From the NCBI RefSeq assembly GCF_026212465.1, contig NC_080063.1, forward strand, positions 2,172,501 to 2,236,500: a stretch of DNA of 64,000 bases, written 5' to 3'. The notes beneath the pieces are model-generated. The model saw only the letters and a list, made by a program, of their open reading frames with translations, was not told the origin of the DNA and did not search any database. Of the stretch, positions 26,439-41,194 are shown piece by piece. The stretch's first letter is position 1. Each line of letters opens with the position of its first letter. The stretch is from Amaranthus tricolor. Its lineage: Eukaryota > Streptophyta > Magnoliopsida > Caryophyllales > Amaranthaceae. A program made the position numbers and the translations under genes.

Positions 26439-28400
26439 GAATGAACGATGAAGAATGAAAAAGGATCAATGATCAATGACGAATGAACGATGAAGAATGA
26501 ACAAGGATCAATGATCAATGAAGAATTAACGATGAAGAATGAACAAGGATCAATGATCAATGAAGAATGAAGGATGAAGAATGAACAAGGATCAATTATC
26601 AATGAAGAATGAACGATGAAGAATGAACAAGGATCAACGATCAATGAAGAAGGAACGATGAAGAATGAACAAAGATCAATGATCAATGACGAATGAACGA
26701 TGAAGAATGAACAAGGATCAATGATCAATAAAGAATGAACGATGAAGAATGAACAAGGATCAATGATCAATGAAGAATGAACAAGAATTAATGGTCAGTA
26801 ACGAATGAACGATGAAGAATGAACAAGGATCAACGATCAATGACGAATGAACGATGAAGAATTAACAAGGATCAATGATCAATAAAGAAAGAATGATGAA
26901 GAATAAACAAGGATCAATGATAAATGACGAATGAACGATGAAGAATGAACAAGGATAAATGATCAATGAAGAATGAACGATTAAGAATGAACAAGGATCA
27001 ATGATCAATGACGAATGAACGATGAAGAATGAACAAGGATCAATGATCAATGAAGAATAAACGATGAAGAATGAACAAGGATCAATGATCAATGAAGAAT
27101 AAACGATGAAGAATGAACAAGGATCAATGGTTAATGACGAATGAACGATGAAGAATGAACAAGGATCAATGATAAATGAATAATGAACGATGAAGAATGA
27201 ACAAGGATCAATGATCAATGAAGAATGAACGATGAAGAATGAACAAGGATCAATGATCAATGAAGAATGAACGATTAAGAATGAACAAGGATCAATGATC
27301 AATGAAGAATGAAGGATGAAGAATGAACAAGGATTAATGGTGAATGACGAATGAACGATGAAGAATGAAAAAGGATCAATGATCAATGAAGAATGAACAA
27401 TGAAGAATGAACAAGGATCAATGATCAATGAAGAATTAACGATGAAGAATGAACAAGAATTAATGGTCAATGACGAATGAACGATGAAGAATGAACAAGG
27501 ATTAATGCTCAATGACGAATGAACGGTGAAGAATGAACAATGAAGAATGAACGATGAAGAATGAACAAGGATCATTGATCAATGAAGAATGAACGATGAA
27601 GAATGAATAAGGATCAATGATCAATGACGAATGAACGATGAAGAATGAACAAGGATCAATGATCAATGAAGAATTAACGATGAAGAATGAACAAGGATCA
27701 ATGATCAATGAAGAATGAAGGATGAAGAATGAACAAGGATCAACGATCAATGAAGAAGGAACGATGAAGAATGAACAAAGATCAATGATCAATGACGAAT
27801 GAACGATGAAGAATGAACAAGGATCAATGATCAATAAAGAATGAACGATGAAGAATGAACAAGGATCAATGATCAATGAAGAATGAACAAGAATTAATGG
27901 TCAGTAACGAATGAACGATGAAGAATGAACAAGGATCAACGATCAATGACGAATGAACGATGAAGAATTAACAAGGATCAATGATCAATAAAGAAAGAAT
28001 GATGAAGAATAAACAAGGATCAATGATAAATGACGAATGAACGATGAAGAATGAACAAGGATAAATGATCAATGAAGAATGAACGATTAAGAATGAACAA
28101 GGATCAATGATCAATGACGAATGAACGATGAAGAATGAACAAGGATCAATGATCAATGAAGAATAAACGATGAAGAATGAACAAGGATCAATGATCAATG
28201 AAGAATAAACGATGAAGAATGAACAAGGATCAATGGTTAATGACAAATGAACGATGAAGAATGAACAAGGATCAATGATCAATGAATAATGAACGATGAA
28301 GAATGAACAAGGATCAATGATCAATGAAGAATGAACGATGAAGAATGAACAAGGATCAATGATCAATGAAGAATGAACGATTAAGAATGAACAAGGATCA
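26300..28400 (+). repeat. Tandem duplication of about 1.1 kb
   Basis: GGTCAGTAAC short units at 26775 and 27881, and GAATTAACAAGG at about 26,860 and 27,966, are both 1,106 bp apart (14 x 79). Upstream the offset becomes 1,148 bp because the CAATTATC 42-mer is absent in the second copy. Edges are approximate. Confidence 0.78.
27517..27586 (+). repeat. 70-bp long unit without its 28-bp partner
   Basis: The ACGGTGAAG long unit and its preceding TTAATGCTC unit are present, but the unit before that is a normal-length 42-mer, not the 28-bp short unit. It is a recombinant form of the compound block and the last ACGGTGAAG I noticed in the window. Confidence 0.85.
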
Positions 28401-29966
28401 ATGATCAATGAAGAATGAACGATGAAGAATGAACAAGGATCAATGATCAATGAAGAATGAACGATGAAGAATGAACAAGGATCAATGATCAATGACGAAT
28501 GAACGATGAAGAATGAACAAGGATTAATGGTGAATGACAAATGAACGATGAAGAATGAAAAAGGATCAATGATCAATGAAGAATGAACAATGAAGAATGA
28601 ACAAGGATCAATGATCAATGAAGAATGAACGATGAAGAATGAACAAGAATTAATGGTCAATGACGAATGAACGATGAAGAATGAACAAGGATCAATGATC
28701 AATGAAGAATTAACGATGAAGAATGAACAAGGATCAATGATCAATGAAGAATGAACGATGAAGAATGAACAAGGATCAATGATCAATGAAGAATGAACGA
28801 TGAAGAATGAACAAGGATCAATGATCAATGAAGAATGAACGATGAAGAATGAACAAGGATCAATGATCAATGACGAATGAACGATGAAGAATGAACGAGG
28901 ATTAATGGTGAATGACGAATGAACGATGAAGAATGAACAAGGATCAATGATCAATGAAGAATGAACGATGAAGAATGAACAAGGATCAATGATCAATGAA
29001 GAATAAACGATGAAGAATGAACAAGGATCAATGGTTAATGACGAATGAACGATGAAGAATGAACAAGGATCAATGATCAATGAATAATGAACGATGAAGA
29101 ATGAACAAGGATCAATGATCAATGAAGAATGAACGATGAAGAATGAACAAGGATCAATGATCAATGAAGAATGAACGATGAAGAATGAACAAGGATCAAT
29201 GATCAATGAAGAATGAACGATGAAGAATGAACAAGGATCAATGATCAATGAAGAATGAACGATGAAGAATGAACAAGGATCAATGATCAATGACGAATGA
29301 ACGATGAAGAATGAACGAGGATTAATGGTCAATGAAAAATGAACGATGAAGAATGAACAAGGATCAATGATCAATGAAGAATAAACGATGAAGAATGAAC
29401 AAGGATCAATGATCAATGAAGAATGAACGATGAAGAATGAACAAGGATCAATGATCGATGAATAATGAACGATGAAGAATGAACAAAGCTCAATGATCAA
29501 TGACGAATGAACGATGAAGAATGAACAAGGATCAATGATCAATGAAGAATGAACGATGAAGAATGAACAAGGATCAATGATCAATGAAGAATAAACGATG
29601 AAGAATGAACAAGGATCAATGGTCAATGACGAATGAACGATGAAGAATGAACAAGGATCAATGATCAATGAAGAATGAACGATGAAGAATGAACAAGGGT
29701 CAATGGTCAATGACGAATGAACGATGAAGAATGAACAAGGATCAATGATCAATGAAGAATGAACGATGAAGAATGAACAAGGATCAATGCTTAATGACGA
29801 ATGAACGATGAAGAATGAACAAGGATCAATGGTCAATGACGAATGAACGATGAAGAATGAACAAGTATCAATGGTTAATGACGAATGAACGATGAAAAAT
29901 GAACAAGGATCAATGATCAATGAAGAATGAACGATGAAGAATGAACAAGGATCAATGATCAATGAA

Positions 29967-30190
29967 GAATGAACAAGATTTAATGGTCAATGACTAATGA
30001 ACGATGAAGAATGAACAAGGATCAACGATCAATGAAGAAGGAACGATGAAGAATGAACAAAGATCAATGATCAATGACGAATGAACGATGAAGAATGAAC
30101 AAGGATCTATGATCAATGAAGAATGAACGATGAAGAATGAACAAGGATCAATGATCAATGAAGAATGAACAAGAATTAATGGTCAGTAAC
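29967..30190 (+). repeat. 224-bp cassette, copy 2
   Basis: 7,350 bp (42 x 175) from copy 1, with the same order of variants. The flanking left sequence also shares AAGGGTCAATGG and CAATGCTTAATG, so a longer segment is homologous. Confidence 0.9.
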
Positions 30191-31366
30191 GAATGAACGA
30201 TGAAGAATGAACAAGGATCAATGATCAATGACGAATGAACGATGAAGAATGAACAAGGATCAATGATCAATAAAGAAAGAACGATGAAGAATAAACAAGG
30301 ATCAATGATAAATGACGAATGAACGATGAAGAATGAACAAGGATAAATGATCAATGAAGAATGAACGATTAAGAATGAACAAGGATCAATGATCAATGAC
30401 GAATGAACGATGAAGAATGAACAAGGATAAATGATCAATGAACAATGAACGATGAAGAATGAACAAGGATCAATGATCAATGAAGAATGAACGATGAAGA
30501 ATGAACAAGGATTAATGGTCAATGACGAATGAACGATGAAGAATGAACAAGGATCAATGATCAATGAAGAATAAACGATGAAGAATGAACAAGGATCATT
30601 GATCAATGAAGAATGAACGATGAAGAATGAACAAGGATCAATGATCAATGACGAATGAACTATGAAGAATGAACAAGGATCAATGATCAATGAAGAATGA
30701 ACGATGAAGAATGAACAAGGATTAATGGTGAATGACGAATGAACGATGAAGAATGAAAAAGGATCAATGATCAATGAAGAATGAACAATGAAGAATGAAC
30801 AAGGATCAATGATCAATGAAGAATGAACGATGAAGAATGAACAAGAATTGATGGTCAATGATGAATGAACGATGAAGAATGAACAAGGATCAATGATCAA
30901 TGAAGAATTAACGATGAAGAATGAACAAGGATCAATGATCAATGAAGAATGAACGATGAAGAATGAACAAGGATCAATGATCAATGAAGAATGAACGATG
31001 AAGAATGAACAAGGATCAATGATCAATGAAGAATGAACGATGAAGAATGAACAAGGATCAATGATCAGCGAAGAATGAACGATGAAGAATGAACAAGGAT
31101 CAATGATCGATGTATAATGAACGATGAAGAATGAACAAAGCTCAATGATCAATGACGAATGAACCATGAAGTATGAACAAGGATCAATGATCAATGAAGA
31201 ATGAACGATGAAGAATGAACAAGGATCAATGATCAATGAAGAATAAACGATGAAGAATGAACAAGGATCAATGATCAATGAAGAATAAACGATGAAGAAT
31301 GAACAAGGATCAATGGTTAATGACGAATGAAAGATGAAGAATGAACAAGGATCAATGATCAATGAA

Positions 31367-31716
31367 GAATAAACAAGAATTATTGGTTAATGGCGAATGA
31401 ACGATAAAGAATGAACAAGGATCAATGATCAATGAATAATGAACGATGAAGAATGAACAAGGATCAATGATCAATGAAGAATGAACGATGAAGAATGAAC
31501 AAGGATCAATTATCAATGAAGAATGAACGATGAAGAATGAACAAGGATCAACGATCAATGAAGAAGGAACGATGATGAATGAACAAAGATCAATGATCAA
31601 TGACGAATGAACGATGAAGAATGAACAAGGATCAATGATCAATGAAGAATGAACGATGAAGAATGAACAAGGATCAATGATCAATGAAGAATGAACAAGA
31701 ATTAATGGTCCGTAAC
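31367..31716 (+). repeat. 350-bp cassette, copy 7
   Basis: Closing unit 31689-31716 with GGTCCGTAAC, followed by the rare GAACAAACG. The internal GAAGGAACGATGATGAATG is also rare. Both recur 1,260 bp downstream, where the right part of this cassette was duplicated. Confidence 0.9.
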
Positions 31717-34020
31717 GAACAAACGATGAAGAATGAACAAGGATCAATGATCAATGACGAATGAACGATGAAGAATGAACAAGGATCAATGATCAATAAA
31801 GAAAGAACGATGAAGAATGAACAAGTATCAATGATCAATGAAGAATGAACGATGAAGAATGAACAAAGATCAATGATCAATGACGAATGAACGATGAAGA
31901 ATGAACAAGGATTAATGGTCAATGACAAATGAACGATGAAGAATGAACAAGGATCAATGATCAATGAAGAATAAACGATGAAGAATGAACAAGGATCAAT
32001 GATCAATGAAGAATGAACAAGGATCATTGATCAATAAAGAATGAACGATGAAGAATGAATAAGGATCAATGATCAATGACGAATGAACGATGAAGAATGA
32101 ACAAGGATCAATGATCAATGAAGAATTAACGATGAAGAATGAACAAGGATCAATGATCAATGAAGAATGAACGATGAAGAATGAACAAGGATCAATTATC
32201 AATGAAGAATGAACGATGAAGAATGAACAAGGATCAACGATCAATGAAGAAGGAACGATGAGGAATGAACAAAGATCAATGATCAATGACGAATGAACGA
32301 TGAAGAATGAACAAGGATCAATGATCAATAATGAATGAACGATGAAGAATGAACAAGGATCAATGATCAATGAAGAATGAACAAGAATTAATGGTCAGTA
32401 ACGAATGAACGATGAAGAATGAACAAGGATCAACGATCAATGACGAATGAACGATGAAGAATGAACAAGGATCAATGATCAATAAAGAAAGAATGATGAA
32501 GAATAAACAAGGATCAATGATAAATGACGAATGAACGATGAAGAATGAACAAGGATAAATGATCAATGAAGAATGAACGATTAAGAATGAACAAGGATCA
32601 ATAATCAATGACGAATGAACGATGAAGAATGAACAAGGATCAATGATCAATGAAGAATAAACGATGAAGAATGAACAAGGATCAATGATCAATGAAGAAT
32701 AAACGATGAAGAATGAACAAGGATCAATGGTTAATGACGAATGAACGATGAAGAATGAACAAGGATCAATTATCAATGAAGAATGAACGATGAAGAATGA
32801 ACAAGGATCAACGATCAATGAAGAAGGAACGATGATGAATGAACAAAGATCAATGATCAATGACGAATGAACGATGAAGAATGAACAAGGATCAATGATC
32901 AATGAAGAATGAACGATGAAGAATGAACAAGGATCAATGATCAATGAAGAATGAACAAGAATTAATGGTCCGTAACGAACAAACGATGAAGAATGAACAA
33001 GGATCAATGATCAATGACGAATGAACGATGAAGAATGAACAAGGATCAATGATCAATAAAGAAAGAACGATGAAGAATGAACAAGTATCAATGATCAATG
33101 AAGAATGAACGATGAAGAATGAACAAAGATCAATGATCAATGACGAATGAACGATGAAGAATGAACAAGGATTAATGGTCAATGACAAATGAACGATGAA
33201 GAATGAACAAGGATCAATGATCAATGAAGAATAAACGATGAAGAATGAACAAGGATCAATGATCAATGAAGAATGAACAAGGATCATTGATCAATGAAGA
33301 ATGAACGATGAAGAATGAATAAGGATCAATGATCAATGACGAATGAACGATGAAGAATGAACAAGGATCAATGATCAATGAAGAATTAACGATGAAGAAT
33401 GAACAAGGATCAATGATCAATGAAGAATGAACGATGAAGAATGAACAAGGATCAATTATCAATGAAGAATGAACGATGAAGAATGAACAAGGATCAACGA
33501 TCAATGAAGAAGGAACGATGAGGAATGAACAAAGATCAATGATCAATGACGAATGAACGATGAAGAATGAACAAGGATCAATGATCAATAAAGAATGAAC
33601 GATGAAGAATGAACAAGGATCAATGATCAATGAAGAATGAACAAGAATTAATGGTCAGTAACGAATGAACGATGAAGAATGAACAAGGATCAACGATCAA
33701 TGACGAATGAACGATGAAGAATGAACAAGGATCAATGATCAATAAAGAAAGAATGATGAAGAATAAACAAGGATCAATGATAAATGACGAATGAACGATG
33801 AAGAATGAACAAGGATAAATGATCAATGAAGAATGAACGATTAAGAATGAACAAGGATCAATAATCAATGACGAATGAACGATGAAGAATGAAGAAGGAT
33901 CAATGATCAATGAAGAATAAACGATGAAGAATGAACAAGGATCAATGATCAATGAAGAATAAACGATGAAGAATGAACAAGGATCAATGGTTAATGACGA
34001 ATGAACGATGAAGAATGAAC
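31501..34020 (+). repeat. 1,260-bp tandem duplication
   Basis: Copy A is 31501-32760 and copy B 32761-34020, offset 1,260 bp (42 x 30). Shared rare variants are GATGATGAATG, GAACAAACG and GATGAGGAATG. By line comparison I found three differences (near 32,033, 32,331 and 33,893), so the copies are about 99.8% identical. Both ends are sharp: the sequences differ at once on either side. Confidence 0.92.
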
Positions 34021-37000
34021 AAGGATCAATGATCAATGAATAATGAACGATGAAGAATGAACAAGGATCAATGATCAATGAAGAATGAACGATGAAGAAT
34101 GAACAAGGATCAATGATCAATGAAGAATGAACGATTAAGAATGAACAAGGATCAATGATCAATGAAGAATGAACGATGAAGAATGAACAAGGATTAATGG
34201 TGAATGACGAATGAACGATGAAGAATGAACAAGGGTCAATGGTCAATGACGAATGAACGATGAAGAATGAACAAGGATCAATGATCAATGAAGAATGAAC
34301 GATGAAGAATGAACAAGGGTGAATGGTCAATGACGAATGAACGATGAAGAATGAACAAGGATCAATGATCAATGAAGAATTAACGATGAAGAATGAACAA
34401 GGATCAATGATCAATGAAGAATGAACGAAGAAGAATGAACAAGGATCAATGATCAATGAAGAATGAACGATGAAGAATGAACAAGGATCAATGATCAATA
34501 AAGAAAGAACGATGAAGAATAAACAAGGATCAATGATAAATGACGAATGAACGATGAAAAATGAACAAGGATAAATGATCAATGAAGAATGAACGATTAA
34601 GAATGAACAAGGATCAATGATCAATGACGAATGAACGATGAAGAATGAACAAGGATCAATGATCAATGAACAATGAACGATGAAGAATGAACAAGGATCA
34701 ATGATCAATGAAGAATGAACGATGAAGAATGAACAAGGATTAATGGTCAATGACGAATGAACGATGAAGAATGAACAAGGATCAATGATCAATGAAGAAT
34801 AAACGATGAAGAATGAACAAGGATCATTGATCAATGAAGAATGAACGATGAAGAATGAACAAGGATCAATGATCAATGACGAATGAACTATGAAGAATGA
34901 ACAAGGATCAATGATCAATGAAGAATGAACGATGAAGAATGAACAAGGATTAATGGTGAATGACGAATGAACGATGAAGAATGAAAAAGGATCAATGATC
35001 AATGAAGAATGAACAAGGATCAATGATCAATGAAGAATGAACGATGAAGAATGAACAAGAATTAATGGTCAATGATGAATGAACGATGAAGAATGAACAA
35101 GGATCAATGATCAATGAAGAATTAACGATGAAGAATGAACAAGGATCAATGATCAATGAAGAATGAACGATGAAGAATGAACAAGGATCAATGATCAATG
35201 AAGAATGAACGATGAAGAATGAACAAGGATCAATGATCAATGAAGAATGAACGATGAAGAATGAACAAGGATCAATGATCAATGAAGAATGAACGATGAA
35301 GAATGAACAAGGATCAATGATCAATGAAGAATGAACGATGAAGAATGAACAAGGATCAATGATCGATGAATAATGAACGATGAAGAATGAACAAAGCTCA
35401 ATGATCAATGACGAATGAACCATGAAGTATGAACAAGGATCAATGATCAATGAAGAATGAACGATGAAGAATGAACAAGGATCAATGATCAATGAAGAAT
35501 AAACGATGAAGAATGAACAAGGATCAATGATCAATGAAGAATAAACGATGAAGAATGAACAAGGATCAATGGTTAATGACGAATGAAAGATGAAGAATGA
35601 ACAAGGATCAATGATCAATGAAGAATAAACAAGAATTATTGGTTAATGACGAATGAACGATAAAGAATGAACAAGGATCAATGATCATTGAATAATGAAC
35701 GATGAAGAATGAACAAGGATCAATGATCAATGAAGAAGGAACGATGAAGAATGAACAAAGATCAATGATCAATGACGAATGAACGATGAAGAATGAACAA
35801 GGATCAATGATCAATGAAGAATGAACGATGAAGAATGAACAAGGATCAATGATCAATGAAGAATGAACGATGAAGAATGAACAAGGATCAATGATCAATG
35901 AAGAATAAACGATGAAGAATGAACAAGGATCAATGGTCAATGACGAATGAACGATGAAGAATGAACAAGGATCAATGATCAATGAAGAATGAACGATGAA
36001 GAATGAACAAGGATCAATGATCAATGAATAATGAACGATGAAGAATGAACAAGGATCAATGATCAATGAAGAATGAACGATGAAGAATGAACAAGGATCA
36101 ATTATCAATGAAGAATGAACGATGAAGAATGAACAAGGATCAACGATCAATGAAGAAGGAACGATGAAGAATGAACAAAGATCAATGATCATTGACGAAT
36201 GAACGATGAAGAATGAACAAGGATCAATGATCAATGAAGAATGAACGATGAAGAATGAACAAGGATCAATGATCAATGAAGAATGAACAAGAATTAATGG
36301 TCAGTAACGAATGAACGATGAAGAATGAACAAGGATCAATGATCAATGACGAATGAACAATGAAGAATGAACAAGGATCAATGATCAATAAAGAAAAAAC
36401 GATGAAGAATGAACAAGTATCAATGATCAATGAAGAATGAACGATGAAGAATGAACAAGGATCAATGATCAATGACGAATGAACGATGAAGAATGAACAA
36501 GGATTAATGGTCAATGACAAATGAACGATGAAGAATGAACAAGGATCAATGATCAATGAAGAATAAACGATGAAGAATGAACAAGGATCAATGATCAATG
36601 AAGAATGAACGATGAAGAATGAACAAGGATCAATGATCGATGAATAATGAACGATGAAGAATGAACAAAGCTCAATGATCAATGACGAATGAACGATGAA
36701 GAATGAACAAGGATCAATGATCAATGAAGAATGAACGATGAAGAATGAACAAGGATCAATGATCAATGAAGAATAAACGATGAAGAATGAACAAGGATCA
36801 ATGGTCAATGACGAATGAACGATGAAGAAAGAACAAGGATCAATGATCAATGAAGAATGAACGATGAAGAATGAACAAGGGTCAATGGTCAATGACGAAT
36901 GAACGATGAAGAATGAACAAGGATCAATGATCAATGAAGAATGAACGATGAAGAATGAACAAGGATCAATGCTCAATGACGAATGAACGATGAAGGATGA

Positions 37001-37232
37001 ACAAGGATCAATGATCAATGAAGAATGAACGATAAAGAATGAACAAGGATCAATGATCAATGAAGAATGAACGATGAAGAATGAACAAGGATCAATGGTC
37101 AATGACGAATGAACGATGAAGAATGAACAAGTATCAATGGTTAATGACGAATGAACGATGAAAAATGAACAAGGATCAATGATCAATGAAGAATGAACGA
37201 TGAAGAATGAACAAGGATCAATGATCAATGAA

Positions 37233-37456
37233 GAATGAACAAGATTTAATGGTCAATGACTAATGAACGATGAAGAATGCACACGGATCAACGATCAATG
37301 AAGAAGGAACGATGAAGAATGAACAAAGATCAATGATCAATGACGAATGAACGATGAAGAATGAACCAGGATCTATGATCAATGAAGAATGAACGATGAA
37401 GAATGAACAAGGATCAATGATCAATGAAGAATGAACAAGAATTAATGGTCAGTAAC
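37233..37456 (+). repeat. 224-bp cassette, copy 3 (ATGCACACGG form)
   Basis: Carries the rare ATGCACACGG near 37,278, shared only with copies 5 and 6. ATGAACCAGG near 37,362 is private. Confidence 0.9.
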
Positions 37457-39570
37457 GAATGAACGATGAAGAATGAACAAGGATCAATGATCAATGACGA
37501 ATGAACGATGAAGAATGAACAAGGATCAATGATCAATAAAGAAAGAACGATGAAGAATAAACAAGGATCAATGATAAATGACGAATGAACGATGAAGAAT
37601 GAACAAGGATAAATGATCAATGAAGAATGAACGATTAAGAATGAACAAGGATCAATGATCAATGACGAATGAACGATGAAGAATGAACAAGGATCAATGA
37701 TCAATGAACAATGAACGATGAAGAATGAACAAGGATCAATGATCAATGAAGAATGAACGATGAAGAATGAACAAGGATTAATGGTCAATGACGAATGAAC
37801 GATGAAGAATGAACAAGGATCAATGATCAATGAAGAATAAACGATGAAGAATGAACAAGGATCATTGATCAATGAAGAATGAACGATGAAGAATGAACAA
37901 GGATCAATGATCAATGACGAATGAACTATGAAGAATGAACAAGGATCAATGATCAATGAAGAATGAACGATGAAGAATGAACAAGGATTAATGGTGAATG
38001 ACGAATGAACGATGAAGAATGAAAAAGGATCAATGATCAATGAAGAATGAACAAGGATCAATGATCAATGAAGAATGAACGATGAAGAATGAACAAGAAT
38101 TAATGGTCAATGATGAATGAACGATGAAGAATGAACAAGGATCAATGATCAATGAAGAATTAACGATGAAGAATGAACAAGGATCAATGATCAATGAAGA
38201 ATGAACGATGAAGAATGAACAAGGATCAATGATCAATGAAGAATGAACGATGAAGAATGAACAAGGATCAATGATCAATGAAGAATGAACGATGAAGAAT
38301 GAACAAGGATCAATGATCAATGAAGAATGAACGATGAAGAATGAACAAGGATCAATGTTAATTGAAGAATGAGCGATGAAGAATGAACAAGGATCAATGA
38401 TCAATGAAGAATAAATGATGAAGAATGAACAAGGATCAATGGTCAATGACGAATGAACGATGAAGAATGAACAAGGATCAATGATCAATGAAGAATGAAC
38501 GATGAAGAATGAACAAGGATCAATGATCGATGAATAATGAACGATGAAGAATGAACAAAGCTCAATGATCAATGACGAATGAACCATGAAGTATGAACAA
38601 GGATCAATGATCAATGAAGAATGAACGATGAAGAATGAACAAGGATCAATGATCAATGAAGAATAAACGATGAAGAATGAACAAGGATCAATGATCAATG
38701 AAGAATAAACGATGAAGAATGAACAAGGATCAATGGTTAATGACGAATGAAAGATGAAGAATGAACAAGGATCAATGATCAATGAAGAATAAACAAGAAT
38801 TATTGGTTAATGACGAATGAACGATAAAGAATGAACAAGGATCAATGATCATTGAATAATGAACGATGAAGAATGAACAAGGATCAATGATCAATGAAGA
38901 ATGAACGATGAAGAATGAACAAGGATCAATTATCAATGAAGAATGAACGATGAAGAATGAACAAGGATCAACGATCAATGAAGAAGGAACGATGAAGAAT
39001 GAACAAAGATCAATGATCAATGACGAATGAACGATGAAGAATGAACAAGGATCAATGATCAATGAAAAATGAACGATGAAGAATGAACAAGGATCAATGA
39101 TCAATGAAGAATAAACGATGAAGAATGAACAAGGATCAATGGTCAATGACGAATGAACGATGAAGAATGAACAAGGATCAATGATCAATGAAGAATGAAC
39201 GATGAAGAATGAACAAGGGTCAATGGTCAATGACGAATGAACGATGAAGAATGAACAAGGATCAATGATCAATGAAGAATGAACGATGAAGAATGAACAA
39301 GGATCAATGCTTAATGACGAATCAACGATGAAGGATGAACAAGGATCAATGATCAATGAAGAATGAACGATAAAGAATGAACAAGGATCAATGATCAATG
39401 AAGAATGAACGATGAAGAATGAACAAGGATCAATGGTCAATGACGAATGAACGATGAAGAATGAACAAGTATCAATGGTTAATGACGAATGAACGATGAA
39501 AAATGAACAAGGATCAATGATCAATGAAGAATGAACGATGAAGAATGAACAAGGATCAATGATCAATGAA

Positions 39571-39794
39571 GAATGAACAAGATTTAATGGTCAATGACTA
39601 ATGAACGATGAAGAATGAACAAGGATCAACGATCAATGAAGAAGGAGCGATGAAGAATGAACAAAGATCAATGATCAATGACGAATGAACGATGAAGAAT
39701 GAACAAGGATCTATGATCAATGAAGAATGAACGATGAAGAATGAACAAGGATCAATGATCAATGAAGAATGAACAAGAATTAATGGTCAGTAAC
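39571..39794 (+). repeat. 224-bp cassette, copy 4
   Basis: 2,338 bp (14 x 167) after copy 3. Has ATGAACAAGG where copy 3 has ATGCACACGG, and a private GAAGGAGCG near 39,642. Confidence 0.9.
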
Positions 39795-40844
39795 GAATGA
39801 ACGATGAAGAATGAACAAGGATCAATGATCAATGACGAATGAACGATGAAGAATGAACAAGGATCAATGATCAATAAAGAAAGAACGATGAAGAATAAAC
39901 AAGGATCAATGATAAATGACGAATGAACGATGAAGAATGAACAAGGATAAATGATCAATGAAGAATGAACGATTAAGAATGAACAAAGATCAATGATCAA
40001 TGACGAATGAACGATGAAGAATGAACAAGGATCAATGATCAATGAACAATGAACGATGAAGAATGAACAAGGATCAATGATCAATGAAGAATGAACGATG
40101 AAGAATGAACAAGGATTAATGGTCAATGACGAATGAACGATGAAGAATGAACAAGGATCAATGATCAATGAAGAATAAACGATGAAGAATGAACAAGGAT
40201 CATTGATCAATGAAGAATGAACGATGAAGAATGAACAAGGATCAATGATCAATGACGAATGAACTATGAAGAATGAACAAGGATCAATGATCAATGAAGA
40301 ATGAACGATGAAGAATGAACAAGGATTAATGGTGAATGATGAATGAACGATGAAGAATGAACAAGGATCAATGATCAATGAAGAATTAACGATGAAGAAT
40401 GAACAAGGATCAATGATCAATGAAGAATGAACGATGAAGAATGAACAAGGATCAATGATCAATGAAGAATGAACGATGAAGAATGAACAAGGATCAATGA
40501 TCAATGAAGAATGAACGATGAAGAATGAACAAGGATCAATGATCAATGAAGAATGAACGATGAAGAATGAACAAGGATCAATGATCGATGAATAATGAAC
40601 GATGAAGAATGAACAAAGCTCAATGATCAATGACGAATGAACCATGAAGTATGAACAAGGATCAATGATCAATGAAGAATGAACGATGAAGAATGAACAA
40701 GGATCAATGATCAATGAAGAATAAACGATGAAGAATGAACAAGGATCAATGATCAATGAAGAATAAACGATGAAGAATGAACAAGGATCAATGGTTAATG
40801 ACGAATGAAAGATGAAGAATGAACAACGATCAATGATCAATGAA

Positions 40845-41194
40845 GAATAAACAAGAATTATTGGTTAATGACGAATGAACGATAAAGAATGAACAAGGAT
40901 CAATGATCAATGAATAATGAACGATGAAGAATGAACAAGGATCAATGATCAATGAAGAATGAACGATGAAGAATGAACAAGGATCAATTATCAATGAAGA
41001 ATGAACGATGAAGAATGAACAAGGATCAACGATCAATGAAGAAGGAACGATGAAGAATGAACAAAGATCAATGATCAATGACGAATGAACGATGAAAAAT
41101 GAACAAGGATCAATGATCAATGAAGAATGAACGATGAAGAATGAACAAGGATCAATGATCAATGAAGAATGAACAAGAATTAATGGTCCGTAAC
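40845..41194 (+). repeat. 350-bp cassette, copy 8
   Basis: Starts 9,478 bp (14 x 677) after copy 7. Closing unit 41167-41194 has GGTCCGTAAC. GAAAAATGAAC near 41,095 is a local change. Confidence 0.9.

Larger units (their letters stand above)
19621..30190 (+). repeat. Transition domain mixing left and right markers
   Basis: From here on the array shows variants I did not notice further left, such as AAGGATAAATG (19,801; 22,993; 24,783; 26,953) and GAACCATGAAGTATG (21,208; 23,474). The first two 224-bp AAGATTTAATGG cassettes lie here (22,617 and 29,967), with the last two ACGGTGAAG blocks (26,299 and 27,517). Having both marker sets suggests exchange between two older array types, or the ancestral mixture from which each later became homogeneous (inference). 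Confidence 0.6.

Noticed and set aside
22617..30190. Transposon or insertion-sequence boundary at the change of marker variants
   Set aside because: The sequence stays in 14-bp register through the boundary with no terminal inverted repeats, target duplication or non-repeat sequence.
31501..34020. Assembly artefact as explanation of the near-identical duplications
   Set aside because: Not excluded, but not preferred: the copies differ by real-looking substitutions and have different neighbours on each side. Only spanning long reads would settle it.
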